Assembly: GCF_018283645.1 (NCBI RefSeq) | Contig: NZ_JAGSXH010000004.1 | Span: 1 to 64,000 of the forward strand | Length of the DNA stretch: 64,000 nucleotides | Origin: Actinocrinis puniceicyclus | GTDB taxonomy: Bacteria > Actinomycetota > Actinomycetes > Streptomycetales > Catenulisporaceae | Direction of reading: 5' to 3' | Shown here: piece after piece, positions 47,599 through 55,954 of the stretch | Position numbering within the stretch: the first letter of the stretch is position 1 | Layout of the letters: the number at the start of each line of letters is the position of its first letter | Program-made: the position numbers and the translations under genes | Notes under the pieces: generated by a model | The model's input: the letters and a program-made list of their open reading frames with translations, nothing else | Databases searched by the model: none | What the model was told of the DNA's origin: nothing

Positions 47599-48045
47599 AT
47601 GGCCGAGAAGAAGTCCGAGTGGACCCGCCCCGGGGTGGTCGACGTCGCGAAGGACGAAGGACGCAAGGGAACCGCGGCCGCGAATCCGGTCCTGGTGGTC
47701 ACCCCCCACGGCGAGGTCGCCGGCACCCAGGTACCGGCCGGCGCCCACGAACAGAAGGACGGAGAGGTCCGGATGGAGGTGAAGGACACTCGCTCCCCCG
47801 CCGAGATCGAGGCCGACCTGGACCGCACCCGCGAGCACCTTTCCACCACGCTGGACGAGTTGACCGAGCGGCTCACGCCGCGGGAGGTGCTGCGGCGCGG
47901 CGGCCTCAGCCTCAGGTACCAGTTCGTCTCGCGGCGCACCGGGCAGTTGCGGCAAGAGCGCGTCGCCGTGCTGCTGGCCGGCCTCGGCGTCGTGATCGGC
48001 GGCAGCGTCGCACTGCACGCGGTACGCGGCCGCGGATCGGGCTGA
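47599..48045 (+). CDS. DUF3618 membrane-tail protein
   Basis: The product is 148 aa. The DUF3618 motif SPAEIEADLDRTREHLSTTLDELTERL (about 66-92) is followed by a basic linker and one C-terminal helix (VAVLLAGLGVVIGGSVAL). Role unknown; possibly a small membrane stress protein. It is divergent from bcp and about 70 bp before the GroES-like gene. Confidence 0.85.
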   Translation: MAEKKSEWTRPGVVDVAKDEGRKGTAAANPVLVVTPHGEVAGTQVPAGAHEQKDGEVRMEVKDTRSPAEIEADLDRTREHLSTTLDELTERLTPREVLRRGGLSLRYQFVSRRTGQLRQERVAVLLAGLGVVIGGSVALHAVRGRGSG

Positions 48046-48115
48046 CCCGGTGGTCGGACGGGCCGCGGGCAGCGGCGGGGCGAAGAGCGCGCCGCGGATG
48101 CGCTAACGTCGGGAC

Positions 48116-48520
48116 GTGAGTCCGCGAGCCAAGTCCGACGACGAGCAGCCGATCCCGCCAGCCGCCGATCCCGCACTCCGCGGCAAGGACGCGTCCCTCG
48201 ACAAGCTGCCGATCAAGATGCTGCATGACCGAGTGCTGGTCAGGGCCGACGGCGCCGAGGGCGAACGTCGCTCCAGCGGCGGGATCCTCATCCCGGCGAC
48301 CGCCCAGATGTCCCACCGGCTGGCCTGGGCCCAGGTCGTCGCGATAGGGCAGAACGTGCGCACGGTGGAGACCGGCGACCGCGTCCTCTACGACCCGGAC
48401 GAGCGGGCCGAGGTCGAGGTGCGCGGCGTGGAATATGTGCTGCTACGCGAACGCGACATCCACGCCGTGGCCGCCGAACGGCTCGGCGACTCAAGCGGGG
48501 CGACCGGCCTGTACCTTTGA
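48116..48520 (+). CDS. GroES-like co-chaperone fold protein
   Basis: The product is 134 aa from a GTG at 48116. After a 30-residue acidic/Pro head, IKMLHDRVLVRADGAEGERRSSGGILIPATAQ matches the GroES barrel with a mobile-loop-like segment. WAQVVAIGQNVRTVETGDRVLYDPDERAEVEVRGVEYVLLRERDIHAV completes it. It is not the main groES (no groEL beside it); it is the divergent GroES-family gene recalled next to bcp in streptomycetes. Function unknown. Confidence 0.82.
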   Translation: MSPRAKSDDEQPIPPAADPALRGKDASLDKLPIKMLHDRVLVRADGAEGERRSSGGILIPATAQMSHRLAWAQVVAIGQNVRTVETGDRVLYDPDERAEVEVRGVEYVLLRERDIHAVAAERLGDSSGATGLYL

Positions 48521-48523
48521 CCC

Positions 48524-49645
48524 ATGGTCTCGGGCGGTCAGGCGGACGGGGCAGCGGAACAGGCCGTCCCGCGGCCTGTTGACGCGGCCGGCGAGACCTC
48601 GGCCGTGTCGGCGCAGCATTCCTACTTCACGTACGCCTTCGGTCTCGCGGCCGGGGCGCTGTCCGCCTACCTGCTCGTGCGCGGGATCGCCCGCGCGGGC
48701 GGCGTGATCACCATGGTGCTGCTGGCCGCGTTCCTCGCGGTCTCGCTCAACCCCATCGTCACCGCGCTCACCCGGCAGACCCGAGTGCCGTTGCGGCGCG
48801 GCGGCGCGGTACTCGTCGTCGCACTCGGGGTGATGGCGCTGGTCGCCGGGTTCCTCGCGGTGATCGTGCCGCCGGTGGCCGCGGAGGTCACCGCGCTCGT
48901 CCGCGCCATCCCGCACGTGCTGCAACAGATCCAGGACCGCTCGACCTTCCTCGGCCGCATAGAGGGCAAGTACCACGTCGTCTCGAAGGTGCAGTCGGCG
49001 CTCTCCTCGCGCGGCCTCGGTTCGAGCGCGGTGTCCGGGATCCTCGGCGCCGGGAAGTACGTGCTCTCCACACTCACCTCGACGCTGGCTGTGGTCGCGT
49101 TGACGATCTACTTCCTCGCCGGGCTGCCCAACATCGTCGCGGTGGCGTACCGCGCCGCGCCCGCATCCCGTCGCGACCGGGTACGTGCGCTCGGGGACGA
49201 GATCCTGACCCAGGTCGGCCGGTACATGCTCGGTTCCGCGCTCAACGCGTCGATCGCGGGGCTGGCCACCTACATCTGGACCGCGGCCTGGGGCATCCAG
49301 TACCCGGCCGCGCTCGGGCTGCTCGTCGCACTGATGGACATGATCCCGGTCATCGGCTCGACCATCGGCGGCGCGATCGTCACTCTGGTCGCGCTGACCG
49401 TCTCCACCCCCGTGGCCATCGCGACGCTGTTGTTCTACATCGGCTTCCGGCTCACCGAGGACTACGTCCTGCTGCCCAAGGTCATGCGGCACGCGGTGGA
49501 CGTGCCGCCGATCGTGACTGTGGTCGCGGTGCTGGTGGGCGGCTCGCTGCTGGGCATCATCGGCGCACTTGTGGCTATCCCGACCGCCGCAGCGCTCAAG
49601 TTGATCACGGTCGAGGTGCTCATTCCCCGTCTCGATCGGCGCTGA
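48524..49645 (+). CDS. AI-2E family transporter
   Basis: The product is 373 aa with about seven to eight transmembrane helices. The family pattern is visible: MVLLAAFLAVSLNPIVTAL, a long periplasmic/cytosolic segment (RAIPHVLQQIQDRSTFLGRI), then YFLAGLPNIVAVAY, LGSALNASIAGLATYIWTA, LLVALMDMIPVIGSTIGGAIV and EDYVLLPKVMRHAVDVPPIVTVVAVLVGGSLLGIIGALVAIP. Members include exporters and Na+/H+ antiporters; substrate cannot be assigned. It starts 4 bp after the GroES-like gene. Confidence 0.92.
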   Translation: MVSGGQADGAAEQAVPRPVDAAGETSAVSAQHSYFTYAFGLAAGALSAYLLVRGIARAGGVITMVLLAAFLAVSLNPIVTALTRQTRVPLRRGGAVLVVALGVMALVAGFLAVIVPPVAAEVTALVRAIPHVLQQIQDRSTFLGRIEGKYHVVSKVQSALSSRGLGSSAVSGILGAGKYVLSTLTSTLAVVALTIYFLAGLPNIVAVAYRAAPASRRDRVRALGDEILTQVGRYMLGSALNASIAGLATYIWTAAWGIQYPAALGLLVALMDMIPVIGSTIGGAIVTLVALTVSTPVAIATLLFYIGFRLTEDYVLLPKVMRHAVDVPPIVTVVAVLVGGSLLGIIGALVAIPTAAALKLITVEVLIPRLDRR

Positions 49646-49768
49646 TCGACAGCGGTGCGGCCGGCGCCGCGTTCGGTGAACGCCGGTTGCCCGACCGCAA
49701 GCAGTACTCGTGTATGCATGACGGGTGAGCCGGGGCGCACTAGGGTGTGCTTTTGGAAGGAGCGCCGG

Positions 49769-49834
49769 ATGACGCGATACTTCCAGAGCGTGCCCGAGTT
49801 CTCCCGGGGCGCCATGGATGCGGACTTCGACTGA
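49769..49834 (+). CDS. 21-residue small ORF with a strong ribosome-binding site
   Basis: MTRYFQSVPEFSRGAMDADFD, preceded by GGAAGGAG at seven nt. It ends 12 bp before the TTG start of the FAD oxidoreductase, which has no SD of its own, so translation of this ORF may feed ribosomes to that start. Encoded peptide has no recognised motif. Confidence 0.55.
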   Translation: MTRYFQSVPEFSRGAMDADFD

Positions 49835-49846
49835 GTAGCGGCCACA

Positions 49847-51313
49847 TTGAACAGCAGCACTGACCTCGTCGTCCTCGGCGCGGGACCGGCCGGGCTCGCC
49901 GCCGCGTGGCGAGCGGCCCGACGTGGCCTCTCCGTCGTGGTGCTGGACCGTGCGGAGGCCGTCGGGGGCATGGCAGCCTCCTTCGACGTGGCCGGGGTCC
50001 GTGTGGACTACGGAAGCCACCGCCTCAACCCCGACATGCCCGCGTACGTGCTGGCGGATCTGCGCTACCTGCTCGGCGGCGACCTGCAGACCCGGTACCG
50101 CGACGGACGGCTACTGGTGGGCGAGCGGTGGATCACGTACCCGTTCAAGCCGCGCGAACTGGCCCGCGCGCTGCCCGCCGTCCCGATGGCGCGCGCCGCG
50201 TTCGACGCGATCTCCACGCCGTGGCGCCGGTCGAAGGCCCCCGAGAACCCTGACACTTACGCCGAACTGATGCGCGCCGGCTTCGGGCCGACGCTGTACG
50301 AGCAGGTGTACGCGCCCTACGCGCGCAAGCTCTGGGGTCTGACCGGCGACCAGATCGACGCCGATCAGGCGCGCCGCAAGGCCGGCGCCCCTACCGCGCT
50401 CGCGGCGCTGGTGCGGTCGGTGCGTTCCGCGATGTCCAGCGAATCGCTCGCCTACCTCTATCCGCGGCGCGGCTTCGGCCAGTTGTGCGAGACGCTCGCC
50501 GACGCCGCGGTCACGGCGGGTGCCCGGTTGCGGCTCGGCGCGATGGTCGAGCGGCTGGACGTCGGCGAGAGCGACATCGCGGTGCGGTTGGGCCGCTCGG
50601 AGCACCACGCGGCCGCCGCGGAGCGCGGCGGCTGGTCCGGTCTCGACCACTGGGAGAGCAGCGGCTGGCTTCGCGCCCGGCACGTCTTCTCGACGCTGCC
50701 GCTGCCGCTGCTGGCCCGGATGACCTCGCCGGGTGCGCCCTACGAGGCGGTGGAGGCCAGCGGCAACCTGCGCTTCCGCGCGATCGTGCTCGTGTACGCG
50801 GTGCATCGGGGCGGGCGCTGGACGAAGCACGACGTGCACTACCTCCCGGCGTCCGACACACCGGTCAGCCGGATCTCGGAGCCGGCGAACCACCGGATCA
50901 ACCCGGAGGACCCGGAGGACCGTTCGGTGGTCTGCTTCGAGCTGCCCTGCGACATCGGCGACGAGATCTGGAACGCCTCCGACGACGGGCTGAGCGATGT
51001 GATCGCGGACACGGTGCGGCGCACCGGCCTGCCGCCGTTGAACGTCGAGTGGCTCCAGGTGAAACGGCTGCGCAACGTCTACCCGGTCTTCCAACGCGGC
51101 TACAAGGAGCACCTCGCCGTGCTCGAGGAGTGGGTGGAGGGGCTCGGCAGCATCACCACCTTCGGCCGGCACGGCCTGTTCACCCCGGACAACACGCACC
51201 ACGCGATGGTGATGGGCTACGAGGCCGCCGACGCGCTCGGCAGCGGCCAGTTCGACCGGAGCCACTGGTCGGCCGCCCGCGATCGCTTCGCCCAGCACAG
51301 CACGGAAACCTGA
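49847..51313 (+). CDS. FAD-dependent amine-oxidase/protoporphyrinogen-oxidase-like oxidoreductase
   Basis: The product is 488 aa from a TTG at 49847. The N-terminal dinucleotide-binding motif is DLVVLGAGPAGLAAAWRAARRG, then VVVLDRAEAVGGMAASF and GVRVDYGSHRLNPDMP. YARKLWGLTGDQIDADQARRK resembles UDP-galactopyranose mutase and glycan-associated FAD enzymes. The C-terminal FAD segment GRHGLFTPDNTHHAMVMGYEAADAL is present. Substrate unknown; sugar-linked or lipid-linked substrates are possibilities. A small ORF immediately upstream may couple its translation. Confidence 0.85.
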   Translation: MNSSTDLVVLGAGPAGLAAAWRAARRGLSVVVLDRAEAVGGMAASFDVAGVRVDYGSHRLNPDMPAYVLADLRYLLGGDLQTRYRDGRLLVGERWITYPFKPRELARALPAVPMARAAFDAISTPWRRSKAPENPDTYAELMRAGFGPTLYEQVYAPYARKLWGLTGDQIDADQARRKAGAPTALAALVRSVRSAMSSESLAYLYPRRGFGQLCETLADAAVTAGARLRLGAMVERLDVGESDIAVRLGRSEHHAAAAERGGWSGLDHWESSGWLRARHVFSTLPLPLLARMTSPGAPYEAVEASGNLRFRAIVLVYAVHRGGRWTKHDVHYLPASDTPVSRISEPANHRINPEDPEDRSVVCFELPCDIGDEIWNASDDGLSDVIADTVRRTGLPPLNVEWLQVKRLRNVYPVFQRGYKEHLAVLEEWVEGLGSITTFGRHGLFTPDNTHHAMVMGYEAADALGSGQFDRSHWSAARDRFAQHSTET

Positions 51314-51539
51314 CCGCCACCGCCTGACCGCCGGCCGGCCGCAAGTCACACCGGTCCCTTACCTGGTTTTTAGCTGAGCCACAGGAAACTGCGGGACAGT
51401 GAAGGCACAGGAAGGCCGCCGGGGCTGACCGGGATCGCCGGGCCCGACCGCGCGATCGGTTGTCGGGGTACGGATCCACGCCCGAGCCCATGGAACGTCC
51501 CGGGTCCCGGCGGCGCCTGTCCAACCTGTGGAGGGGCTC

Positions 51540-52022
51540 ATGACTGCGCTGGATCTGCCGGAACGGGGCATGAGCGCGGGCCGCCGGGCCGGCTCGGCGG
51601 GCGGGAGTTATTCGCTGGCGGCGGGAGGCATCGTCGAGGTGCGGTCCGGGCGCCGCTTCGGTGGCCCGAAGACGCTGCTGCGCCGCGGTGAAACGCAGTG
51701 GTTCCCTCTAGTCTCGGGGGCGCTGAGTGTTCGCGAACCGGTGCATCTGACGGTCGGTGAGGTCGCGATCGCGCTGGGCAAGACCCAGTCGGTGCGCCTT
51801 ACACTCGCCGAGGTGACCGCGCTGGGGAATCGGCGGTACTCGGTCGAGGTGATCGCCTCCGCACTCGGGGAGGACGGCGGTCCGGATGAGACCGTTCGGC
51901 TCGAAGGTCATGCGGAACGGGTACGCGGCGGAGCACTGCGCGTCGTGCTGACCGGTCCGGCGCCCTGCGGGCTGGGCGGTTCCGGCAGGCGCGTGCGACT
52001 CGCGGCCACCTTCGACCGCTGA
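51540..52022 (+). CDS. Hypothetical beta-rich protein
   Basis: The product is 160 aa from an ATG at 51540 with GGAGGGG five nt upstream (GTG 51528 is also open). It has alternating hydrophobic strands (HLTVGEVAIALGKTQSVRLTLAEV, RYSVEVIASALG, ALRVVLTGPAP) and no signal peptide or membrane helix. No family recognised. The gap 51314-51539 shows no element I can name. Confidence 0.65.
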   Translation: MTALDLPERGMSAGRRAGSAGGSYSLAAGGIVEVRSGRRFGGPKTLLRRGETQWFPLVSGALSVREPVHLTVGEVAIALGKTQSVRLTLAEVTALGNRRYSVEVIASALGEDGGPDETVRLEGHAERVRGGALRVVLTGPAPCGLGGSGRRVRLAATFDR

Positions 52023-52094
52023 CGCAGCCACCGAGCGCCGCGCCGGCTCCCGCGAACCCCCCTGTTCGCTTTCTGATGCCGTCTTCGTCTTCTC

Positions 52095-52131
52095 ATACAG
52101 CGGACACTGATACAGCGGACACTGATACAGC
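52095..52131. repeat. 15-bp tandem repeat ATACAGCGGACACTG x2.5
   Basis: Two perfect copies plus ATACAGC lie in the 295-bp gap before the next gene. The unit length keeps frame. Could be an operator array or slippage product. Confidence 0.8.
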
Positions 52132-52317
52132 CGCGTCTTCGCATGCCTCTGCTTCGCTTCCGGCCGCCAACGGTTTCCCCACGGCCACCACGAGTTCACC
52201 TCCCGTTCCCGTCGGCCTGCAACAAAGGGATCCTGCCGGCCCAGAACGGAGGCGCAACGCACGGTCGGCACCCGGCACGCAGCCGCAGCAGGTTTTGCCG
52301 AGTGGGGGTACATCACG

Positions 52318-52932
52318 ATGACCCGGTTCTACCGCCCCGATCGCATCGAGTACGAGGTCGTGGTTCTCGACCGGCAGACCGGGATCAGCCACTGGGCGAC
52401 CGCCGGCGTGGACGTGGTGGAGCGGCCGCAGGCGCTGGTCGACGGCGGCGGTTCGATGTCCAGCGAGGCGTTCCGCAGCTACGCCGCCTCGGTGGCGCCG
52501 CGGTTGCGCGACTTCGCCGAGCACATCTCCGGAGCGGATCAGGTCGGCGCGAACGTGCACCGCTACCAGAGCTACCAGGCGGTGCGCGCGGTGCTGCGCG
52601 ACGAGCGGGGAGTCCTGCTGGCCGAGGTGCGCTGCGACGGCTCCGTCACGATTCCCGGCGAGTTGGACGAGGATCTGCGCCGGCAGTTCATCGGCATGAT
52701 CAACGGCTGGCTCCCGATGACGATCCGTGAGGTGGACCGCAGCTCATACCAGAACGCGCTCGCGTCCTTGGTCAAGGCGCGGCGGGTGGTGGACGCGATG
52801 CTGCGCGAGGTCGTCGGGCTGGCCGCGGGCGGCCTGGACCCGATGCCCTGGGAGAAGGTCGCCGCCGCGATGGGCGTGCCGCCGGAGGCGCTGGATTCCT
52901 GGTATCGCGCACCGGACGGGCTGGCGAAGTGA
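52318..52932 (+). CDS. Hypothetical protein with possible C-terminal helix-turn-helix
   Basis: The product is 204 aa. It starts MTRFYRPDRIEYEVVVLDRQ. The middle (VRAVLRDERGVLLAEVRCDGSVTIPGEL) looks like beta strands, and the end (PMPWEKVAAAMGVPPEALDSWYR) resembles an HTH. No known family. The SD is weak (GGGGGT about 10 nt upstream). Same strand as uppP, about 90 bp before it. Confidence 0.65.
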   Translation: MTRFYRPDRIEYEVVVLDRQTGISHWATAGVDVVERPQALVDGGGSMSSEAFRSYAASVAPRLRDFAEHISGADQVGANVHRYQSYQAVRAVLRDERGVLLAEVRCDGSVTIPGELDEDLRRQFIGMINGWLPMTIREVDRSSYQNALASLVKARRVVDAMLREVVGLAAGGLDPMPWEKVAAAMGVPPEALDSWYRAPDGLAK

Positions 52933-53020
52933 CTATTGTCTAAGCGGCGCCGCTCCGGCGGCAGGCTTCCCATCGGCATCACCACCCGACCGACGCGCTG
53001 ACTATGACCAGGGGTTGAAC

Positions 53021-54049
53021 TTGTCCGGTACCGTGACGTACCTCGAAGCGATCGTGATCGGCCTGGTTCAGGGCGTGGCCGAGTTGTTCCCCGTCTCCAG
53101 TCTCGGACACGCGGTGCTGATCCCGGCGTTCCTGGGCGGCAGCTGGGCGGCCGACATGGACATGACGGCGAAGCAGTCGCCTTACCTGGCGCTCGTGGTC
53201 GCGCTGCACGTGGCCACCGCCTGCGCGCTGTTGCTCTTCTTCCGGCGCGACTGGGTGCGGGTGATCTCCGGGCTGATCAGTTCGGTGCGCAATCGCCGGA
53301 TCGAGACCCCGTACGAGAAGCTGGCCTGGTTGCTGATCATCGGCACCATTCCGGTCGGCCTGGCCGGACTGGTGCTGGACAAGCTGCTGCGGGAACACCT
53401 GGGCAAGCCGCTGTGGGCCGCGGTCTTCCTGGCCCTGAACGGCCTGCTGCTGCTCGGCGCCGAGCGGCTGCGCGGCGGTCGGGCCGGCGCGGCCGAGCAG
53501 GCGAGCGCCACGGGACGCCGGGCGGAACGCGGCGCGCGCGCGGACCGCGGTGCGGTCACGGCCGCGTCCGGCGGCAGCCGGCGCAAGCAGAGCACGGCCA
53601 CCCTGGAGCCGCCGCGGGAACTGGACCGGCACGGCCGCGAACTGCCGCCGGAGATCGCCAGCGACATACGGCTCGCCCGGCTCTCGCGTGGCACGGCGGT
53701 TCAGGTGGGCGCGGCGCAGATCCTCGGCCTGTTCCCGGGGCTGAGCCGGTCCGGCGCGACCATCGTCGCGGGGCTGTTCAAGGGGCTGCACCACGAGGAC
53801 GCCGCGCGTTTCGCCTTCCTGCTGGCCACGCCGGTCATCCTGCTGGCGGGCCTGTACAAGCTGCCCGAGCTGGCGAAGCCGGAGAACTCGGCCGTGATAG
53901 GCCCGGCCATCGCCGGTTCGCTGGTCACCTTCGTGGCGTCGTACGTCTCGGTGCGCTACCTGGTGCGGTACTTCGAAACCAGGACGCTGACTCCGTTCGC
54001 GATCTACTGCCTGGTGGTCGGCGCACTCTCAGTGGTCCGGTTCGCGTAG
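53021..54049 (+). CDS. uppP: Undecaprenyl-diphosphatase
   Basis: The product is 342 aa from a TTG at 53021 with AGGGG six nt upstream. It recycles undecaprenyl pyrophosphate for cell-wall synthesis and can confer bacitracin tolerance. The family motifs are QGVAELFPVSSLGH (Q17-H30, with the (E/Q)xxxE glutamate) and PGLSRSGATIVAGL. About 70 hydrophilic residues (rich in Arg, Gly, Ala) interrupt the membrane helices between about 150 and 220, longer than usual in this family. Its 3' end overlaps the convergent MarR gene by 46 nt. Confidence 0.92.
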   Translation: MSGTVTYLEAIVIGLVQGVAELFPVSSLGHAVLIPAFLGGSWAADMDMTAKQSPYLALVVALHVATACALLLFFRRDWVRVISGLISSVRNRRIETPYEKLAWLLIIGTIPVGLAGLVLDKLLREHLGKPLWAAVFLALNGLLLLGAERLRGGRAGAAEQASATGRRAERGARADRGAVTAASGGSRRKQSTATLEPPRELDRHGRELPPEIASDIRLARLSRGTAVQVGAAQILGLFPGLSRSGATIVAGLFKGLHHEDAARFAFLLATPVILLAGLYKLPELAKPENSAVIGPAIAGSLVTFVASYVSVRYLVRYFETRTLTPFAIYCLVVGALSVVRFA

Positions 54050-54579
54050 TCGCGTTCGGCCAGCGCGTTGGCGCAGCCCGTCCCCGGCGACTGGCGCAGC
54101 TTCTGCGCGATGGCCTCCATCGCCTGCCCGACCGCGTCGATCTGCTCGGGCGTGATCAGGTCGACGAAAAGCTCGCGCACGTCGTCGACGTGGCGCGGGG
54201 CGGCCGCGCGGATCAGCCCCCAGCCCCGCTGCGTGATCACCGCGAAGGAGCCGCGCCGGTCCGAGGGACAGTCCTGGCGCTCCACCAGGCCGGCCTTCTC
54301 CATCCGGCCGATCTGGTGGGAGAGCCGGCTCTTCGACAGCGACGTGCGGTTCGCCAGCTCGGTCATCCGCAGCCGGCTCTCTTCCGCCTCGGACAGCTCG
54401 ACCAGAACCTGATAGTCCGTCAGGTTAAGGTCGTGCCGCTCGTGCAGCCGGTCTTCCAGCAGGGCCGGCAGCAGCCGCATCACTTCGAGCCAGGCACGCC
54501 AGGTGTGCTGCTCGACGTCACTGAGCCAGCGGGTTGCGGTCGCGCCCGCCGGCCTGTGGTCTTCCAAGCTCATAGACAC
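54004..54579 (-). CDS. MarR-family regulator (3' overlap with uppP)
   Basis: The product is 191 aa (ATG 54579; ATG 54573 also possible). The winged HTH is LNLTDYQVLVELSEAEESRLRMTELANRTSLSKSRLSHQIGRMEKAGLVERQDCPSDRRGSFAVIT, with the conserved DRRG wing. A near-perfect palindrome (54593-54605) lies just upstream and may be its operator. The last 46 nt overlap uppP on the opposite strand. Confidence 0.9.
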   Translation of the reverse strand: MSMSLEDHRPAGATATRWLSDVEQHTWRAWLEVMRLLPALLEDRLHERHDLNLTDYQVLVELSEAEESRLRMTELANRTSLSKSRLSHQIGRMEKAGLVERQDCPSDRRGSFAVITQRGWGLIRAAAPRHVDDVRELFVDLITPEQIDAVGQAMEAIAQKLRQSPGTGCANALAERDYANRTTESAPTTRQ

Positions 54580-54592
54580 AGCATACGTCGCA

Positions 54593-54605
54593 ATAGTTGA
54601 AGTAT
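54593..54605. promoter_or_regulatory. Candidate MarR operator ATAGTTGAAGTAT
   Basis: A 13-bp near-palindrome (one mismatch) in an AT-rich patch 14 bp upstream of the MarR start. ATAGTTGAA-type sites are typical of MarR regulators. Autoregulation is inferred. Confidence 0.6.
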
Positions 54606-54612
54606 AAACATC

Positions 54613-55491
54613 CTATTCGGCCGACCGAGGGGGCACCTGCTCGCGTTCCCGCTCTCGCGGCTCGGGCCGCGCTTCAACCCGCTCCCGTTCAACCCGCTCC
54701 CGCGCCGTCGCCTCGGCCATGACCTGCCCGTGCCGGTCCGTTTCCCCGGTCGCCTCCTCGATCTCCAGCAGCGAAGCGCTGTGCAGTTCCCGCTCGGCCG
54801 CGGCTTTCCCGCCGCGCAGCCCGAACAGCCGTTTGGCCAGCAGCAGGTAAAGCACCGCGAGCACGTTGACCACGAAGGTGGCGATCTTGAACGGGGACTG
54901 CTTGGTGATGATCTCGTCGATCTCGATCGGCAGGAACGCCGCGGTGGCCACCACGGCGAAGTACTCGCCCCAGCGCTTGGCCAGCCACAGGCCGATCGCC
55001 TCGATCAGTTCGATCGCGGCGTAGACGACCAGCAGGATCGCGACGACCGTGAGGGTGGAGTGCTTGTAGTTGAAGGACTTGCGGATCGTGTCGACGATCG
55101 AGGAGTGGTCCAGGTCGTAGCCCCAGTGTGTGGCCAGGGGCTTGAGCAGGGTCAGGTCGTTCTCGAACAGCTGGGAAAGCGCCCGCTGCGAGTTCTCGAA
55201 CCGCCACACCGCGTACGCCGCCGCGCCGACCAGCAGGAAGCGGAAGACCCGCTCCACCGCGAGCACTCGCATGATCAGCAGCGAGCGCAGCGCCTTGCCG
55301 CGAGGGATCACCGGGGCGTCCTGCGCCGGGCCGCTGCCCCGCGGCGCCTCCAGTACGAAGTCGCCGCAGCGCAGACACCGCCACGCCGTGCCGACGGCGG
55401 TCTCGGTCCTGATGCGGTCGCGGTACTCGGGTTCGAGGGGCTCGTAAAGGACGTGTCCCCGCCTCGCGCAGTGGCGCCTGTTCCAGTCCAT
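54613..55491 (-). CDS. DUF2127-family membrane protein
   Basis: The product is 292 aa from an ATG at 55491. The N-terminus has Cys pairs (HCARRGHV..., RCLRCGDFVLEAP) that could bind zinc. A DUF2127-type membrane region follows (LLIMRVLAVERVFRFLLVGAAAYAVW, LTVVAILLVVYAAIELIEAIGLW, GEYFAVVATAAFLPIEIDEI, VVNVLAVLYLLLAKRLFGL). The tail is highly charged (ERERVEARPEPREREREQV). TAGTCT about 10 nt before the ATG suggests a leaderless start. Role unknown. Confidence 0.82.
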   Translation of the reverse strand: MDWNRRHCARRGHVLYEPLEPEYRDRIRTETAVGTAWRCLRCGDFVLEAPRGSGPAQDAPVIPRGKALRSLLIMRVLAVERVFRFLLVGAAAYAVWRFENSQRALSQLFENDLTLLKPLATHWGYDLDHSSIVDTIRKSFNYKHSTLTVVAILLVVYAAIELIEAIGLWLAKRWGEYFAVVATAAFLPIEIDEIITKQSPFKIATFVVNVLAVLYLLLAKRLFGLRGGKAAAERELHSASLLEIEEATGETDRHGQVMAEATARERVERERVEARPEPREREREQVPPRSAE

Positions 55492-55723
55492 GGCCACACA
55501 GACTAGGTGGCGCCGCGCGAGCGCGGCACGAGACTCGGCGAGCCGTGCACTTTTTGCCGACACAACGTCGGAAAGATCGCTGTACACACGTGGACCGCTC
55601 CTGCGATGTGCTCGCGAAACACGATCCACGATGCCCTCCGCGCCCGGAGAAATCCACCGTCTCCGGGCCGTCCGAGGCCGGGCGCACCGACCACGTGATC
55701 GATCGGCGTCCATGGCTGAGCCG

Positions 55724-55813
55724 AGCACCGCAAGCACCGCAAGCACCGCAAGCACCGCAAGCACCGTGAGCACCGCAAGCACCGCAAGCACCGCGAGCAC
55801 CGCAAGCACCGCG
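55724..55813. repeat. Minisatellite, AGCACCGCA x10
   Basis: Ten 9-bp units with variants CCGTG and CCGCG. On the plus strand they read (Ser-Thr-Ala)n, but no convincing gene contains them. It occupies the gap between DUF2127 and ilvD, where no supported gene exists (55492-55954). Confidence 0.95.
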
Positions 55814-55852
55814 TGAAGGCGCGGCAACACCCGGGCGAAGCAGCGCCGACGT

Positions 55853-55918
55853 CCCAATAGTTGGGATAGCTGGTCCGCGCCACGGACCAGGTGGGACAAT
55901 CCCGTGCGAGTAACGCAC
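55853..55918 (+). promoter_or_regulatory. Cluster of inverted repeats upstream of ilvD
   Basis: Four dyads in 65 bp: TCCCAATAGTTGGGA, CTGGTCCG-CGCCA-CGGACCAG, GGGACAATCCC and GTGCGAGTAACGCAC. The first has TAG between perfect 6-bp arms and TAGTTGGGATA suggests an overlapping promoter. They may be an operator plus leader hairpins controlling ilvD. No leader peptide with branched-chain codons was found here. Confidence 0.6.
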
Positions 55919-55954
55919 GAGACGGACGACGAGCGACAGAGCAAGGAGCCGACC

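Noticed and set aside
52076-52321. 81-codon plus-strand ORF with an ATGA overlap to the 52318 gene
   Set aside because: Low-complexity sequence with no SD, containing the 15-bp repeat; overlap is suggestive but not enough.
55724-55813. CRISPR array
   Set aside because: Units are contiguous 9-mers without spacers; no cas genes.
55712-55816. Short plus-strand ORF encoding (Ser-Thr-Ala)n
   Set aside because: It is made almost wholly of the minisatellite, has no SD, and nothing supports translation.
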